The translations under genes were made by a program, and so were the position numbers. Shown here one piece after another: positions 1 through 12,415 of a stretch of 64,000 nucleotides of DNA. The DNA comes from Chrysopilus asiliformis (Eukaryota > Arthropoda > Insecta > Diptera > Rhagionidae). The first letter of the stretch is position 1; the number at the start of each line of letters is the position of its first letter. The notes under the pieces are model-generated. The model worked only from the letters and a program-made list of their open reading frames with translations, was not told the DNA's origin and did no database searches. The stretch is from contig OZ035962.1 of NCBI GenBank assembly GCA_964034945.1, forward strand, positions 108,683,034 through 108,747,033, in the 5' to 3' direction.

Positions 1-529
1 ATTCTGTTGTCAAGCTAGCTGCTAATACTCCCCTTGGACCCAGCGCAGGTCCAAGATTTAAAATAAACGCAAAGAAAAAAATTTTCTTCAGTATTTATAG
101 AAGTCGATTTTTTTGATGTTACATTGGCAATTTGATAGCCCGAGTAACCTTGACCCGTTTTGCTTTTCCACAAGGACTGTGCGTTGTGTCTTTGCAAGGA
201 TGTTGCGCTACTTTCTGATTTCTCCCACAGCCTCCCACTCGGTTCGATGGAAAACAGGCATCGATGTGCTGCTATTGCGCTATACTCCAGCTACCCGGCA
301 TTCCCTCATCCAGGCTCCTGTTTACAGTTCGGTTAATTCGGATCGAAAGGAGGTGTACTAGTAATAAAAATTCTCATATTAGGAAAAATGTTAAGATGAT
401 GGTAGACTGGTTTTCGAGATAACATTTAGAAATTTAAGAAAGAAAAATAATTTTTGTAGAGGGAGGAGGGATCCCAACGAACAAGGAATAATGATTTCGG
501 CAGGCCAAGACCGGAAACTGGTGGTAGTG

Positions 530-531
<2 letters not shown>

Positions 532-599
<68 letters not shown>
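532..599. repeat. (GA)n microsatellite, about 34 units
   Basis: Uninterrupted GA dinucleotides. They create the Arg-Glu and Leu-Ser open frames on the two strands, which are not genes. Confidence 0.97.
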
Positions 600-602
<3 letters not shown>

Positions 603-884
603 CCATTTTTAAATATTGTTTGAAGGCTGAAAATGTAAGGTTTTTTTTTGGGAAACCGATTTTCTTAAAACTTCGAGACCATCTGGGGTCCGTTCTTTCA
701 GGCAGTAGTGACTGGAAGTACTCGTGTTTTACTGTTACCACCGCCTCTGCTGTTGATAGATTTAATGCCCTACAAATGTTACAATCCCAACCATGACTAA
801 GAATCACATCAAACGATAGGTGCAGTATCGGATAAGGAAGCAGTTATAAAACCCTAATTTGGAGACAAAATATGAAAATATTTG

Positions 885-955
885 GAGACCATCCTGAGCT
901 GTGCTTCGGCATTAAAGGGTCTTTCCCTAAGCTCTGGCTGAAACTATAAAAAAAG
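885..955 (+). mobile_element. Detached SINE/LINE 3' tail
   Basis: CTGAGCTGTGCTTCGGCATT and CCTAAGCTCTGGCTGAAACT match the 3' part of the SINE at 52498-52860. No tRNA-like head is present. It is either 5'-truncated or the tail of a partner LINE. Confidence 0.55.
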
Positions 956-2063
956 AGCCGCTTTGACTTGTCGTGACCTGGAAAAATTCTGTTAACTCGA
1001 ATTCTTGAGTTTTATTTTATTTTCTTAAGCACTGTCTATCATGGTCTTTAATTTCTGTCGGAAAACGCCTACGCCCTGTTTTATTCATTCAGTAATACTT
1101 GGTACAGCCATAGTCCGTACGTAGTCAGTCAATGCATGTCCTGTATCTCTGCATGTGTGCCTGCCACGTTCATGAACTGGATATCAGTTGTTGTGCCAGA
1201 GAAAGGGCTTTAAATATTGGGTAAGTTACAGTTTCACAAGGGCTTGGGTCTGTTTACCTAGCGTGTTGGGATCCAAGAGTCCTTGTGGGCTCACACATAC
1301 CTAGAATATAACAGGACCGATTGGTGTTAGATACGCTCCTCATCTGATTCTCACAAATATTTTTCTGTATTTGTATCATCAGACCGTTTCGTTGGCACTG
1401 CTTTTTAGTCAATGGAGAATCTTATGTGGATTGTGGAATCCACACATAACCAAAAAAAAAGAAAAACTGCCATAAGGCTATATCAGCCGTCAAAGAGATT
1501 TGGCAAAAATTTATGTATGGATGTCAGTTTGTTATACATTTGAGAAATGCGTGGGATTTTTTAATGCTTTGTCGTGTTATGTGCCATTCTTAGTTAGGCT
1601 TTTGTTTATTTTGTTTGTTTAGGTATTTATTGTGTGAATGAAGCGATGTAGGCTTCTAAGGCAGCCAAAATATAGGCAGAAATTTATGGCCAGTTGTATT
1701 ACTAGTAGCAGTATTCGGTGGATCTACACGGTTTGCCCAAGTCTCCCCCATCCGTTGCAATGGTAGTGGAATTCGCAAAGAACTCACACTAGAAATTTGT
1801 ATGTAGCCACAGTATTAGAGATTGCCTGTCTCGATGGATATAGCCCCAACAACGATATTTGAGCGTGTTGCGTGGGCAGTTGCTTTTGCTTTTTATGTAC
1901 AGTAAATGGGTTTTGAGAAGGCTGTGGCAGCGGCACGCGGACCTTCAACAAAATACACATCAATGGGGCAGCAACTTCAGTTTAAGCATCAGCAGCGGAA
2001 GTGACGATAGAGCCCCTAACTGTGGCTATCAAAGGCTGAAAAAGAGGGAATAAAAAAAATGTG

Positions 2064-2065
<2 letters not shown>

Positions 2066-2095
<30 letters not shown>
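2066..2095. repeat. (TA)n microsatellite
   Basis: About 15 uninterrupted TA units. Confidence 0.95.
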
Positions 2096-2097
<2 letters not shown>

Positions 2098-2550
2098 GCG
2101 AAATGTTGGTTGCTTTCTATAAAAGCTGAGCTAGGTACGTGCTGGTTTTTATGGAATTTTTTACCCACGCGAAACGTAACAAAGCGTTCAGAGGGTATAC
2201 TCTTTGATCCAGATCCAGTGTCAGCTAGCTCTGCGAATTCACCGTGCCCATTTGTTTTGTGATAAAAAACAATCTATAGATACGTGTATAATCCGAGACA
2301 AGAAAAATTTCATGTGATCATAAAATGATATTCTTATTCGAAATTGATACAAATATTTTAAAATAGGCATCCTAGAATTATTTAAAGCGAAGACAAGCCT
2401 GTGCTTTTTTTTTTGGATGATTGATTATAATTAAATATAAAAATTGGTAGCTATTAATACAGCCAAACCATTAGCGATATGAAGTTCCCAACAAAAAACT
2501 AATACCGAGCCCACCAGAATTAGTATCGGACTGTGGAATTAGCTTTAGAG

Positions 2551-2808
2551 CAGGCTTATTCAACCCGCAGCCCGCGGACCGCATGCTGTCCAGAACGTGT
2601 TTGAATGTGGCCCAACAAAAACTGATATATTTACAAACTTCAAGAATTATAGAAGTTTAAATTACTTAAAATTGTTACCTAAGTATGTATATATTCTACG
2701 TTTTTTACTAATCAGCTATCTTTAGGGCTAGTATCCTTTATTTGTGGCCCACTATAACTCTTCTTCTCCCAATGTGGCCTAGGAAAGCTAAAAGGTTGGA
2801 CACCCCTG
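2551..2808 (-). mobile_element. hAT MITE, family 2 (MER30-like), copy 1
   Basis: 258 bp; on the minus strand it begins CAGGGGTGTCCAACCTTTTA and ends in GGGCTGCGGGTTGAATAAGC. Flanks are near-identical 8-mers ctttagag (2543-2550) and atttagag (2809-2816), fitting the nTnTAGAn preference of hAT-Charlie-like elements. Contains the phrases GGGCCACA and GATAGCTGATTAG. Non-coding. Resembles, from memory, the mammalian MER30-type consensus. Confidence 0.85.
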
Positions 2809-3829
2809 ATTTAGAGGTTCCTCACATTGAGAATCCTGCCACAGTACAATGCAGTGTGTAAACTTAGAACACGCGTGTGAAAAACTTGTCAACGCAGGTG
2901 ATACGGGTTATACCCTCTCCGAAAGAACAAAATTTTACTTAAATTTTATGAATTTTCCACTTAAATTTTATGAAGACAAAAAGCTAATTTTGTATAACAT
3001 CTGGCAATGCTACTTCTTCATGAAGAAATGTGAAGTCGAAAAATCTGTTTATTCAAAGGAGACAATTTTATCGAAAGTAGTCGGATATTGATTTATAATT
3101 GAAGTGTTTTTGGATCTTGTAAGAAAAAAAGTTTGTGCTTACCGCTATGTATCCAGAGCAAATCGAGAAAAATTTCGTGTTCCTGTCGATATTCGTCGAA
3201 CTACAGGTCGGCGCAACGCATGAAATTCTTTTTCGCCATCTATTTTCCTACACGAGATATATTTATACGAGTCACAAGATCCAAGCCCAGGAACTCCCAC
3301 TGCTAATAAAGCCCATTATAAAGTACAATATATAACAATGAAATATTTTTTGTTGTGCGAATTATATCACAAAGGCAAATTTTTACATGAATTTTATGAA
3401 ATTTTTCATTGGATTTAGGAAGTGTTCCCAAAAACAATGTCCATTCTTGAATAAAGCCTATGAAAAATCGTCTTTGAAATATTATGAAATGTTTTTTTTT
3501 CATAAATAAATTGTTAATGAAACCCTATTATAAATTATGAAATACTTTTTGTTAAAAATTCATCAAATTTTTCATAAACCAAATCATTTTTCCTGTATTT
3601 TATAGTTTTTCCTAGTTTCAATGAAAAAGAACACATATTAAAGGTAATGAAGCATTTTCATTGATCCTTTTCTGAGTGCGGAATTTATAAAAAAAAGAAC
3701 GAAGTTTCTTTGACGACTCTTATTAAATTTGGTAGTTTACTGCAACGTAGTCCAAAAGTTAAAGTTCTTGGGCTGTATTCCGGAAGTCGGTGGTTCGATT
3801 CCCGACTGTTATTCAAGTCCACTCAACTT

Positions 3830-4243
3830 GCTTAAAGAAATGAGTAGTGATAGTTACCGCTTGGTGTTAACGACATCATCGGTTTACCTCTGCTGTTAAT
3901 GGGTTGCAACGTCACGACCTCTGCTGGTACTGGGTGGCAACGTAAAAACCATAGAAACGTTGTAATTTTCCATGATTCGCAATCCATGTAAAATTGTAGG
4001 TGCGAAGTGGGGAAAGATATCGTTCTAAAACCTAGATTGAGGAGGCCTAGTCCCACTTTAGGATTTAGCGCCACATATAGATAGATAGTTACTGTTTGGT
4101 GCGTATTTGGTGCAACGATACCATCAGTCTAGAGACCGTCATGATAGCCTTGATTGTTAGTAAGTTGTTGTAACAAATTCTAAGTGCGAGCAGTGGGAAA
4201 AAAGTTGCGTTCTAAAACCTATATAGAGGAGAAGATCTAGTCC
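3830..4243. repeat. Local duplication around the Mutator-like MITE
   Basis: TAGTTACCGCTTGGTGTTAA..TTCTAAAACCTAGATTGAGGA and TAGTTACTGTTTGGTGCGTA..TTCTAAAACCTATATAGAGGA are two diverged tandem copies of about 200 bases. The second is cut by the MITE at 4244-4523 and resumes at 4533. Confidence 0.6.
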
Positions 4244-4523
4244 CACGGCATACAGACAACCAAGGTATGCTGTAAACTTTTGATAGTCAGGTGTGACGTC
4301 ATTTGTGCCGACTTTTTTTAATTAATTTTTATGTTTATTGATCACTATTTAATGCAATCAGTCTACTAATTTACAAATATCTTATTTAAATCGCACAAAT
4401 TTAAAAAAAACCATCCAGAATACAAAATTCCTTCTGCACTTGACGAACTAATCGGCACAAGTGACGTAGCAACGAAATGTCAGATTTGAGTTTACAGCAT
4501 ACCTTGGTTGTCTCTATGCCGTG
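4244..4523. mobile_element. Mutator-like MITE, 9-bp target duplication
   Basis: 280 bp with inverted ends CACGGCATACAGACAACCAA / CACGGCATAGAGACAACCAA extending through AAGGTATGCTGTAAACT. A second inverted pair around TGACGTCATTTGTGCCGA lies further in. Flanked by a perfect 9-mer ATCTAGTCC (4235-4243 and 4524-4532). A 9-bp duplication with long arms fits MULE-type elements. Confidence 0.8.
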
Positions 4524-4532
4524 ATCTAGTCC

Positions 4533-7430
4533 CAGTTTAGAATGTAGGTTCATAGAGAAGCAGAAGACTTATGAACGAATTAATTTCACGAATCGAGGTT
4601 TCTTTATATTTTATATTCGAAATCCTTTCCGTGTTGGCACTACATAGGACTAAATCTTCTCCTACTGCGGTTTCGCAACAATTTTCTTACCCGCTGTCCG
4701 CACCTGTGGTTTTGAAATTCGATATTCTTGGGTTGGGCATAGATTTTGATTTAGGCAATACTTTCTTAAAATCTGTATACGAAAATAGAAAAAAGTACGG
4801 CACATGTTCGCTTTTGGGTTACCTCAATGATGCTGCGAAAAAGGAAAATATTCAATGAAACAGTTTTCATAGAGAGGAAGAGGGTTGCTGTAGAAGGTCG
4901 CACATTCAGAGGGTCGCTTCTTTGGCTGAATGAAGCGAGTGCGTTCACAGTGTCTAGCATAAAGTGATGTGGAGTTGTGGATTGTTTGGATAAACACAAT
5001 AATGCGAAGGAGCAGCACGTAGTCGAGTATAACAACCAAAACATTTTATAAGTTTTTACGTATATAGAAAATTAAGCATTAGGTATAGGCATGTATTGTG
5101 GCTATATACGATATCATTGTACAAGAGGTTTTCAATGAAATATTTCACCTACGTATGGTACGTGGGTGCTGACTGAACCTTCGTTTCAGACCGTTTTCAT
5201 TTTTCGACCATTCAATTGCGGTAAAAGTTGTTTATCAACATTGACGTATTCTGATACATTTCATTCAACCTTTTTATATATTATAAAAATTTAAATACGA
5301 GGACTGGCAATATTTTGCCAAATACATCAGGTACACAATTATAAACATAGATATCGGATAAACCTTATATTTCGCATAGAAATTAGATGAAATAATGGCG
5401 ACGGATTCAACTCAGGTTGAGCTACCGTTGCCGGTGGTACCACACTCTGCGCTATACCATGCTGATGGTTGTGTCCGTAAACGATAGCAAAATGTTGGCT
5501 AAAAGTCGATCCATTTATGTTTGTATTGGAGAACGCCTACGCCCTTTTAGTCTGATTTTCATGGAATTCTTAGATCTCTTTAATATTATTTCTATTTGAA
5601 ATTTTTGATCAGTATATTATTCAATGGCCATCCTACAATATTATAGTCACTGGAATATTTTGTATGGGAATTGCGAATGGATATGACGTTACTGAATTCA
5701 ATTATCTCGAAATAGACTATAAAAAGCTCAGCGCCCCCAACATTATAATATCAATGAAAAAGGATGTGAAAATGAAATAAAAAAAACGCTCTATTTGGCT
5801 TTAAAAATATAACATTACACAAAGGAATCTTTGTTTATAGATAAACAAAATTTGAAAAAATTTTCCACATAAATATGCTGTTTGGTAGTATCAAGAGACC
5901 CATGTTGTCATATTATTATTAGAAACAAATTTCGGTAATGTGGGCCGTGAACGCCTTAGGTATATTTTTTTTTAAATTGAGCTTTAAAATCTGATGATTT
6001 TGTGGGAATGTTTTCGGAAAACAAGATCTTAGGGGGCCCAAGATAGAAATCTAAATAACTTTAATCTCAATAATTGATCCTTCTTGTCTACGGAATCAAA
6101 AACTCGCTAACCTTGTGGATTTCACGTCTTATCAATCATCGAGTAACAAAAAAAAAATATGTTTTTCCATTTGTTCTTTTATTTGTAAGCTTAATGATAA
6201 GCAGTGTTGAGTTTTTTCTATGTTTGTCAAATTTTCAAGTTGTTTTGATAATTATATGCCCACTTTTGTACTGGAAAATACGCATTTGCGGGGGGAGTAG
6301 GAAGCAAATGTAAGCGTTTGTTTTTCACGTATGACAGTCGTTATCATTGTGTTTTGAGTAAATTTCCCATAGTGTGATTTTCTTAATATCAGCCAAATAT
6401 TTTTCAATTAATCATTACTTCAGAAAGTAATTTTTACTGTTCAAATTTAGCAATGAAATAATTATTTTGAATGAAATATTTATTTTTCAAATTTCCCCAA
6501 GAATATTGAAGCATATTTGAATGTTGATTAGTGTAGTTTATTAACCTTCGTTATCTTGATATTGCAATATTGCAATAATTTTTTGATGTCTGTCACGATT
6601 TTTCGTATTTCACGTTTGAATTTAAGCTAATTTCCCAGATTCAAGGTGATCGGTAATTTTGACACAATATTTTATTTGGCAGAAAGTTTTATTAAAACTT
6701 GTAGTAACTCGATTACAAAGTTATTTACATAAATTATGCTTTCGCCTGATTGTGAAAGTTCGCCATAACAAGAATAGTTTTTTTAGTATTTCTTTTTGAG
6801 ATACTTGTATAGCGTCATATTAGTTGAACACGTGACAAATAACTTTTAGAAAGAGGGAGAGAGACTCAGCTCATTTCCGGTTACCCGTCGTTGACGGGTT
6901 GCTTTTAAGCTTCAGCAAATACGATCGCAGTTCTCGCTTGCTTTCCCAATCCGATCCGTTTTCTAGTATAGTTTGTAAAACTGAAACCCGACAACAGTCA
7001 CTTCGATTGGAATATGATGTATGGAAAAGCTGTGCAAAATTGTATTCCAAACAATTTTGTTTATTACCTTGTTTACAGAATGCACCTTTTTTGAATAAAA
7101 AACTGCATAGAAGGGGATGGGGGGTGGCCTGAATTTTGATGTGTAGAAGTATTTTGTCTTATTAATTTTTTCGATACGACGCCCCATTTTCGAGAAAATC
7201 GAAAAAACGTCGGTATCTCTATAGTGGAGTGATAAATGGTAGTCTGATTGAATTTCAGTGTATGGCAGCGTTATGTAAAATCATATCCTAAACCCTTTTG
7301 ATATAACGCACCGTTTTTGAGGAAGTGGCAGGAAAATGTTTTCATCCGCATGTGGGAGGGAGGAAGGGATTTTCCAAACAAATATTTGGCAGGCGAGGAA
7401 AATCTTGTTGAAAATCCTGCTATATGTTAT
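4533..7430. other. No gene recognised; diverged repeat fragments near the end
   Basis: A 95-codon open frame at 4571-4858 has no family resemblance I can see. From about 6990 to 7430, phrases such as AACAAAATTTGTTTATTACC and CGAAAAAACG with CCATTTTCGAGAAAATCG look like weak pieces of the dispersed repeat seen at 7912. The remainder is unassigned. Confidence 0.5.
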
Positions 7431-7431
7431 A

Positions 7432-7889
7432 CTAGCTTGTGTTGCCGGGTTAAGTTTTTTTTTTGATGGTCTATGTTGGAGCTAAACTTTAGGCCAATCG
7501 GCTCGCTAGTTTCCTTGCGAAAGAGTAACGAGGGAAAACTCAGTTTCGAGATGAGTTTACCCCCTTCCCTTACTCCCCCACCTCTCGGGCTACTTGGGTC
7601 TATGTTGGGGCTGGACCCCCGACGAACATCTATGCCAAATTTCAGGCCAATCGGTTCAGTAGTTTCCCCGCGAAAGAATAACATAGCGCAAATACTAAGT
7701 TCCGAAATCGCTTTACCCCCCACCCCTACTTCTCCCGCCCCTCGCGCTACTTTTCCGTATGCCTATGTTGGAACCAGAACTTCCACATATACTCATGCCA
7801 AATTTCAAGTCAATCGGTTCAGCCGTTTTTGCGTGAAAGAGGAACAGACAGACAGACAGACACCAACTCATTTTTATATTATAGTATGA
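7432..7889 (-). mobile_element. Helitron-like non-autonomous element, copy 1
   Basis: On the minus strand it starts A|TCATACTATAATATAAAAATG and ends AACCCGGCAACACAAGCTAG|T. TC start, CTAG end and A/T target fit Helitrons. Inside are GACA/TGTC repeats next to the start, the phrase ACGGCTGAACCGATTGACTT, and two to three internal repeats of GCCGATTGGCCTGAA. The long open frames here are by-products of these repeats. Confidence 0.65.
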
Positions 7890-7911
7890 TCATATAGAAG
7901 TATATTAGATT

Positions 7912-8460
7912 TAGTATACCGTTTGTAACGCATCGGGCACAAAAATGAATTACACCAGGGTGTTAGGGATGACAAAAGATTTTGATTTCTGCATATCTGT
8001 TTGTCCGTGAATACCATAACTTTAGAACGGATTGATCTAGAGATTTGAAATTTTGTGCAGTTACGTTTTTCGTTAATTGCTAGGCTAAGTTCTTGAACGG
8101 GCAAAATTAGACCATTCCTTCCCCACTCCGCCATACAAACGAAACAGTTTTTTGAAATTTTGGTGAAAACAAAAAAAATGTGTTTAGAATAGAATTTCAC
8201 ATAACCTTTCTATACACCAAAATTCAATCGGACTGCTGCTTCCCCCTCTCCCATACAAATTAATACTTTTTTTTCCTGTTTTCTCGAAAATTGTGCATCG
8301 TATCGAAAAATTTATAGTGATAATATGTGTTTATAATATGGTTTTACATAACTGTTCGATACATAAAAATCCATTCGGACCACTCCTTTCCCCCTCTCCT
8401 ATACAAATGGATTTTTAAAAAAAATATTTTGTCTGTCATCATATCGAGTATTTGACGATT
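7912..8460 (-). repeat. Dispersed repeat family B, inverted copy
   Basis: Begins with the inverted tail (TATACCGTTTGTAACGCATC, ATGAATTACACCAGGGTGTT), then CTGTTTGTCCGTGAATACC, TTGATCTAGAGATTTGAAAT, CCATACAAACGAAACAG and two diverged CACATAACCTTTCTATACAC blocks. Abuts the Helitron-like element ending at 7889. Confidence 0.5.
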
Positions 8461-10860
8461 GGCTCCTGGCAATTGTAGCTTTTCTTATGTATTTTTTAAA
8501 TAATTTTAAGGATGGAAACAATAACTCTAATATTAGAGATTGATCCTATAACATGTTACACACTAGAGGAGGTAAGCAGAAGAAAAAGTTCCCGTTCAAA
8601 AAGTTTGATAAAATTGGTCGATTGGGTAGAGGGAGGATACCTTAAAACTCACTAAAGAAAAATTTAAAAAATTAAACTATCCATTAAAATTGAAAAAAAA
8701 CACATAAATTTTTCAAAAGCTACTTTAAAAACAATTTTTTCACTTGATGCTATCACTGCTAGTTTAAAAAAACTGTTGTACCTTTACATCTTTAAGCGGT
8801 ATATTTAAAAATAGATTTTTCCCGGTATTCTGCTTTGATAGAAATGTTTTTTTTTAATTATATACATTTGAATGTAAATACGTATTTTGTTTTGCTTTGA
8901 ATTTTCCGGTAGCCCTTGATTTAATTATTTGTGTTGGTGAATACTTACCAACTGTATGTATAGCATTTTGAATTAACATTTTTTTTCCTGTGTTATGCTT
9001 GTTTTAGCTTTATCGGAGCGATGCCAAGATAATGCTTGCGGTAATATAGCAAAATAAACCGCCTACACACACGATTTTAGCGTAAGGCGAAAGCAGAAAA
9101 TTTTCATTCATGGGCTAAACTCAAACATCATAGATCGAAGAAAGTTTCAACCCCCATCGGAGAACGGTCGTGGTTGGCACTTGGGTGGCTTCATTCTTAA
9201 AGAAAAGGGAGTTGAAATAAAATCACCCTAGAGATAAGCTATTTTTGCGTGGCTCAATTTCTAGCTAGATATGTTTTATATATTTCATTGAAATTTGCTA
9301 TGTATATTTACGTTAAATAAGTATATAATCCCCCATGTAACTGGATGAGTGTACTTACTAAATAGAGTATGTATGATAAAAATTGATATTGTGTACATAC
9401 AATATATAAAAGCACTCTCAAGTTTGCTCCGCGAACGAAAGGCACTTAATAGTCCTCGAAATTAGGCTGAAAAGTTGAAGAGTTAGACTAAAGCAAGTAG
9501 ATTACATTGCCTACGCTAAAAATTCTTCTCATACTTGGGAATACATGCCGGTTACAATTCTATTACAACTACAATCACTACTCTCGCTACTGATTCTTCT
9601 GAGACGGATATAGATTCTATTGTGAAACGATATTACTGTCGCTCACGGTATTATGAAAAACAAAATATGTATATCCAAACTTCGTATGAAATTTCATGTA
9701 TATATAAAAAAAACTCTAAAGACACGACTCTATACATGTTTACTGTGATTCTGTGCTATATTACATGACTCTAGTAGAGCCAGTAAGGGTAGGCTAGAAG
9801 TTTCACTGTTACTGTCCCCTTGATATTCTACAACCACCGCACTGTAACCGCTTCTTTTTTTTGTGAATGAAAATCTTCATTCATGCTGGGAGACGGGTAG
9901 AATGAATTCTTTGCGTGGGTGACCTCGATACGAATTTAAGCAACAAAAAAATGCTGAACATCCATTTGTCTACACATATGTATTCTATAGTATAATACTA
10001 TCGAATGCCGTGGCTTTCGGCAGACGAGTACGACATTATGAAACTTGACTACACTGATGATGGCGCTGAAGAGGTAGATATTTTTGAAGATAAGAGAATA
10101 TCTACACCCACAAGTTTAGCTTTTGTTCCCACTATTAGCTAGTATGTATAGAAATTTTTTTTTCCAGTAAAATCCTATTTCAAGTTGTTTCCGAAAATCG
10201 AAAATTTCAAGAATTCGCCGTCTTTCTTAAGGTGCGATTCAATTTATTAAGTTTTCCTAATATTATTGTAACCAAGGCAGATCTTTTTGTAGTTTTAATT
10301 CGAAAATTCAATAGACATAATATTATGATCGACACAGTAACAAATATTACTTTCTTATACGAAGTGTTTTTTTGATAGAGGTCCCTGAATATAAAAGGAT
10401 CAAATGTAAAAAAAGAGAATAGTAACAGTTGCCGATAGCAAAACAATATGACAGTTAAAGTCCTCTAACTTGAATTGTCTGCTGCTGTTCAGAATCATAA
10501 GGAACGAGACTATTACGTTCTATCATAATTTTACGAGTGGCATTGGCCACACTTTTGTTCTTGTATTCAGATTCATTCTTCCCTTTTTGTGTTAGAGATC
10601 AGTTCACTCTTCTATCAATCAGAGTGCAATAAAAAGCATATCAAGTAAAAAGATTGTTTTCTTTATATTCATTAGAAGTCCAAGTCCAGACAGCTGCCAT
10701 CAAAATCGTTTCGAGTTAGAGAAATTGAAACAATTTTTTTTAAATACATGTACAGTACATATATGCATATTTATTCGTTTTTAGAAATTTTTAAGAAAAA
10801 CTAAAAATTTAAAGAAAAATTGAAGGGAGCGCAAAAAAATGTTAAAACATAACAAAAGCT
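8461..10860. other. No feature recognised
   Basis: AT-rich DNA with short open frames only. No inverted repeat or protein-like stretch stood out. Confidence 0.5.
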
Positions 10861-10883
10861 ATAATTGCCAATCTGGCAATTAT
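10861..10883. repeat. Perfect 10-bp-stem hairpin
   Basis: ATAATTGCCA and TGGCAATTAT around a 3-base loop, immediately left of the dispersed repeat that begins at 10889. Could be the remnant of another element's end. Confidence 0.5.
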
Positions 10884-10888
10884 TGAAA

Positions 10889-11228
10889 ACCCGTATGGTG
10901 ATATTCGTATCAAAATTCGAACAGTTGTACCAAAATTCCACTTTGAAGTCAAACTTGCCAATAAGATTTTTTAAAATTTATTCCAATCGAATTTTGATGT
11001 ATGGGAGTTTTATGTAGAATCATATCCTAAATAACTTTTGTTCTTGGACTTTTTTGATAAGATGCACTGTTTTTGAGATATCCGCAAAAACCGTTTTCGT
11101 TCGTATGGGGGGTACCCCCCTAATGGTCCATTTTTGCCCATTAACGAACTTAGCCTTGCATTTTACGAAAAACGGATCTGCGCAAAATTTGAAGTCTCTA
11201 GCTCAATGCGTGCGCCCGCAATCCGCGC

Positions 11229-11291
<63 letters not shown>

Positions 11292-11429
11292 GGACGGACA
11301 TGCAAAATTCAATTTTTTTTATCATTCTAAACACACTGGTGTAATTCATTTTTGTGTGTGATGACGGGATCTTGGCGTTACAAACGGTAAAGCAAAGTTA
11401 ATATACTCTTTGGTTTCACCATACGGGTA
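10889..11429 (+). repeat. Dispersed repeat family B with (GACA)n core
   Basis: Bounded by perfect inverted 13-mers ACCCGTATGGTGA and TCACCATACGGGT. Contains GATGTATGGGAGTTTTATGT, a polyC-rich GGGGGGTACCCCCC palindrome, TTGAAGTCTCTAGCTCAATG, and (GACA)n at about 11232-11300. The tail is ACACACTGGTGTAATTCATT..GTTACAAACGG. The tail matches 7912-7980 (inverted). Confidence 0.55.
11232..11300. repeat. (GACA)n microsatellite
   Basis: About 16 GACA units with CGGA variants at both edges, inside the repeat at 10889-11429. Confidence 0.95.
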
Positions 11430-11559
11430 TAAAAATTTGAGTTAGTGGAAAATTCGTATTACAGGGATATCGAGTTAGAGCACTTTGACTGTATATCTAT
11501 AAAAAATATCGTGTTTGAAAATAAGATGTTCCTCTGAAGCACACGTCGCGTGTTTTAGG

Positions 11560-11785
11560 GTAAAATTAACTAGAAAATCTAGTTAAATCAATTAGAACCT
11601 CTAGTTTAATCTCCCGTTTTATAGTTAATTCAACTAGATTATTCAGTGAACCTGAGGAAAAATGGGAACCGAAATCTAGATGTTTCAATTAGATTTTTTA
11701 GTTGCCTTAACTAGATTTCGGTTAAAACATTTAACTAGAAAATCTAGATGCTCCATTTTAGTTGAATTTCACTAGTGCAAATGAA
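11560..11785. repeat. CTAGAAAATCTAG palindromic-word repeat
   Basis: About 220 bases consisting largely of AACTAGAAAATCTAGTT-like words in both orientations (TTAACTAG, TCTAGATG, AACTAGATTT). It has the same construction as the other palindrome-chain elements here but a different word. Confidence 0.55.
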
Positions 11786-11970
11786 TTTAGAGTCGAAATA
11801 GCTTTTGTTTCAAAAATATTTTTCAAAAATTATCTCGGTTCATGAACAATGTTTCGTTTTGTGAACAAAATTTGAGCTCTTGGGCTAGTGTCTCTTTTCG
11901 TGGGTACCTATCAGGGATGCATAAAGTACACAAACGATTTTGATATACTGATTCTAAATCTGCTATCATT

Positions 11971-12412
11971 GGACGCGTTTATTTCGGTGCTAAGTCGGCA
12001 CTGCCAATCTGGCAATGCCAAACTGGAAGTGTATATTGCGTGAACTGTTAATTTTTTGTGGTTATGTGACTATTTCACCCAGGTACGATGGAGGAAAATA
12101 AAATCTTTGCAATATATAGCAAGGGCAGAAAGAATTAGAAAATTTGTTTTCACCTTTCCGCAGGGATTTTGCTGCATTTTCTCTGCGGAACTCATCGCAA
12201 ATAGTTGTGCGAAATACAAAATGTCACAATTTTGAGGTTAAAACAGCACTGCCAGAATATAATTCCGTTCATACCGTCTGAAAATAGCAGCGCTAAAAAT
12301 TAGCAGTGCCAATAACCCACTGCTTAACTGGCAGGCATTGCTAAAGTAGAATGCGTTTATACCGGTGCTACATTGAAAAAACTGCCACTTTAGCACCGGT
12401 ATAAACGCGCCC
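11971..12412. mobile_element. TIR element with GCGTTTATACC-type ends
   Basis: Ends GGACGCGTTTATTTCGGTGC and (inverted) GGGCGCGTTTATACCGGTGC. ATT is duplicated on each side (11968-11970 and 12413-12415). A second internal copy of the end motif lies at 12348-12370 in the opposite direction to the right end, so the right third folds back. Contains repeated CTGGCAATGCC-like words. Confidence 0.65.
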
Positions 12413-12415
12413 ATT

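Larger units (their letters stand above)
600..2540. other. No gene recognised
   Basis: Apart from the SINE-tail fragment at 885 and the TA run at 2066, this is ordinary AT-rich sequence with only short open frames and nothing I can identify. The first 531 bases are also empty of recognisable features. Confidence 0.6.

Noticed and set aside
391..807. Open frames with Leu-Ser or Arg-Glu runs on the two strands
   Set aside because: They are translations of the (GA)n microsatellite; no coding support.
4571..4858. 95-codon frame with some codon-like appearance
   Set aside because: No recognisable family, no splice or promoter context; left as unassigned.
7427..7889. 138- and 98-codon open frames with repeated PIGS/PIGLKF phrases
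   Set aside because: They are produced by internal repeats of the Helitron-like element and recur in its other copies at 17480 and 60089.
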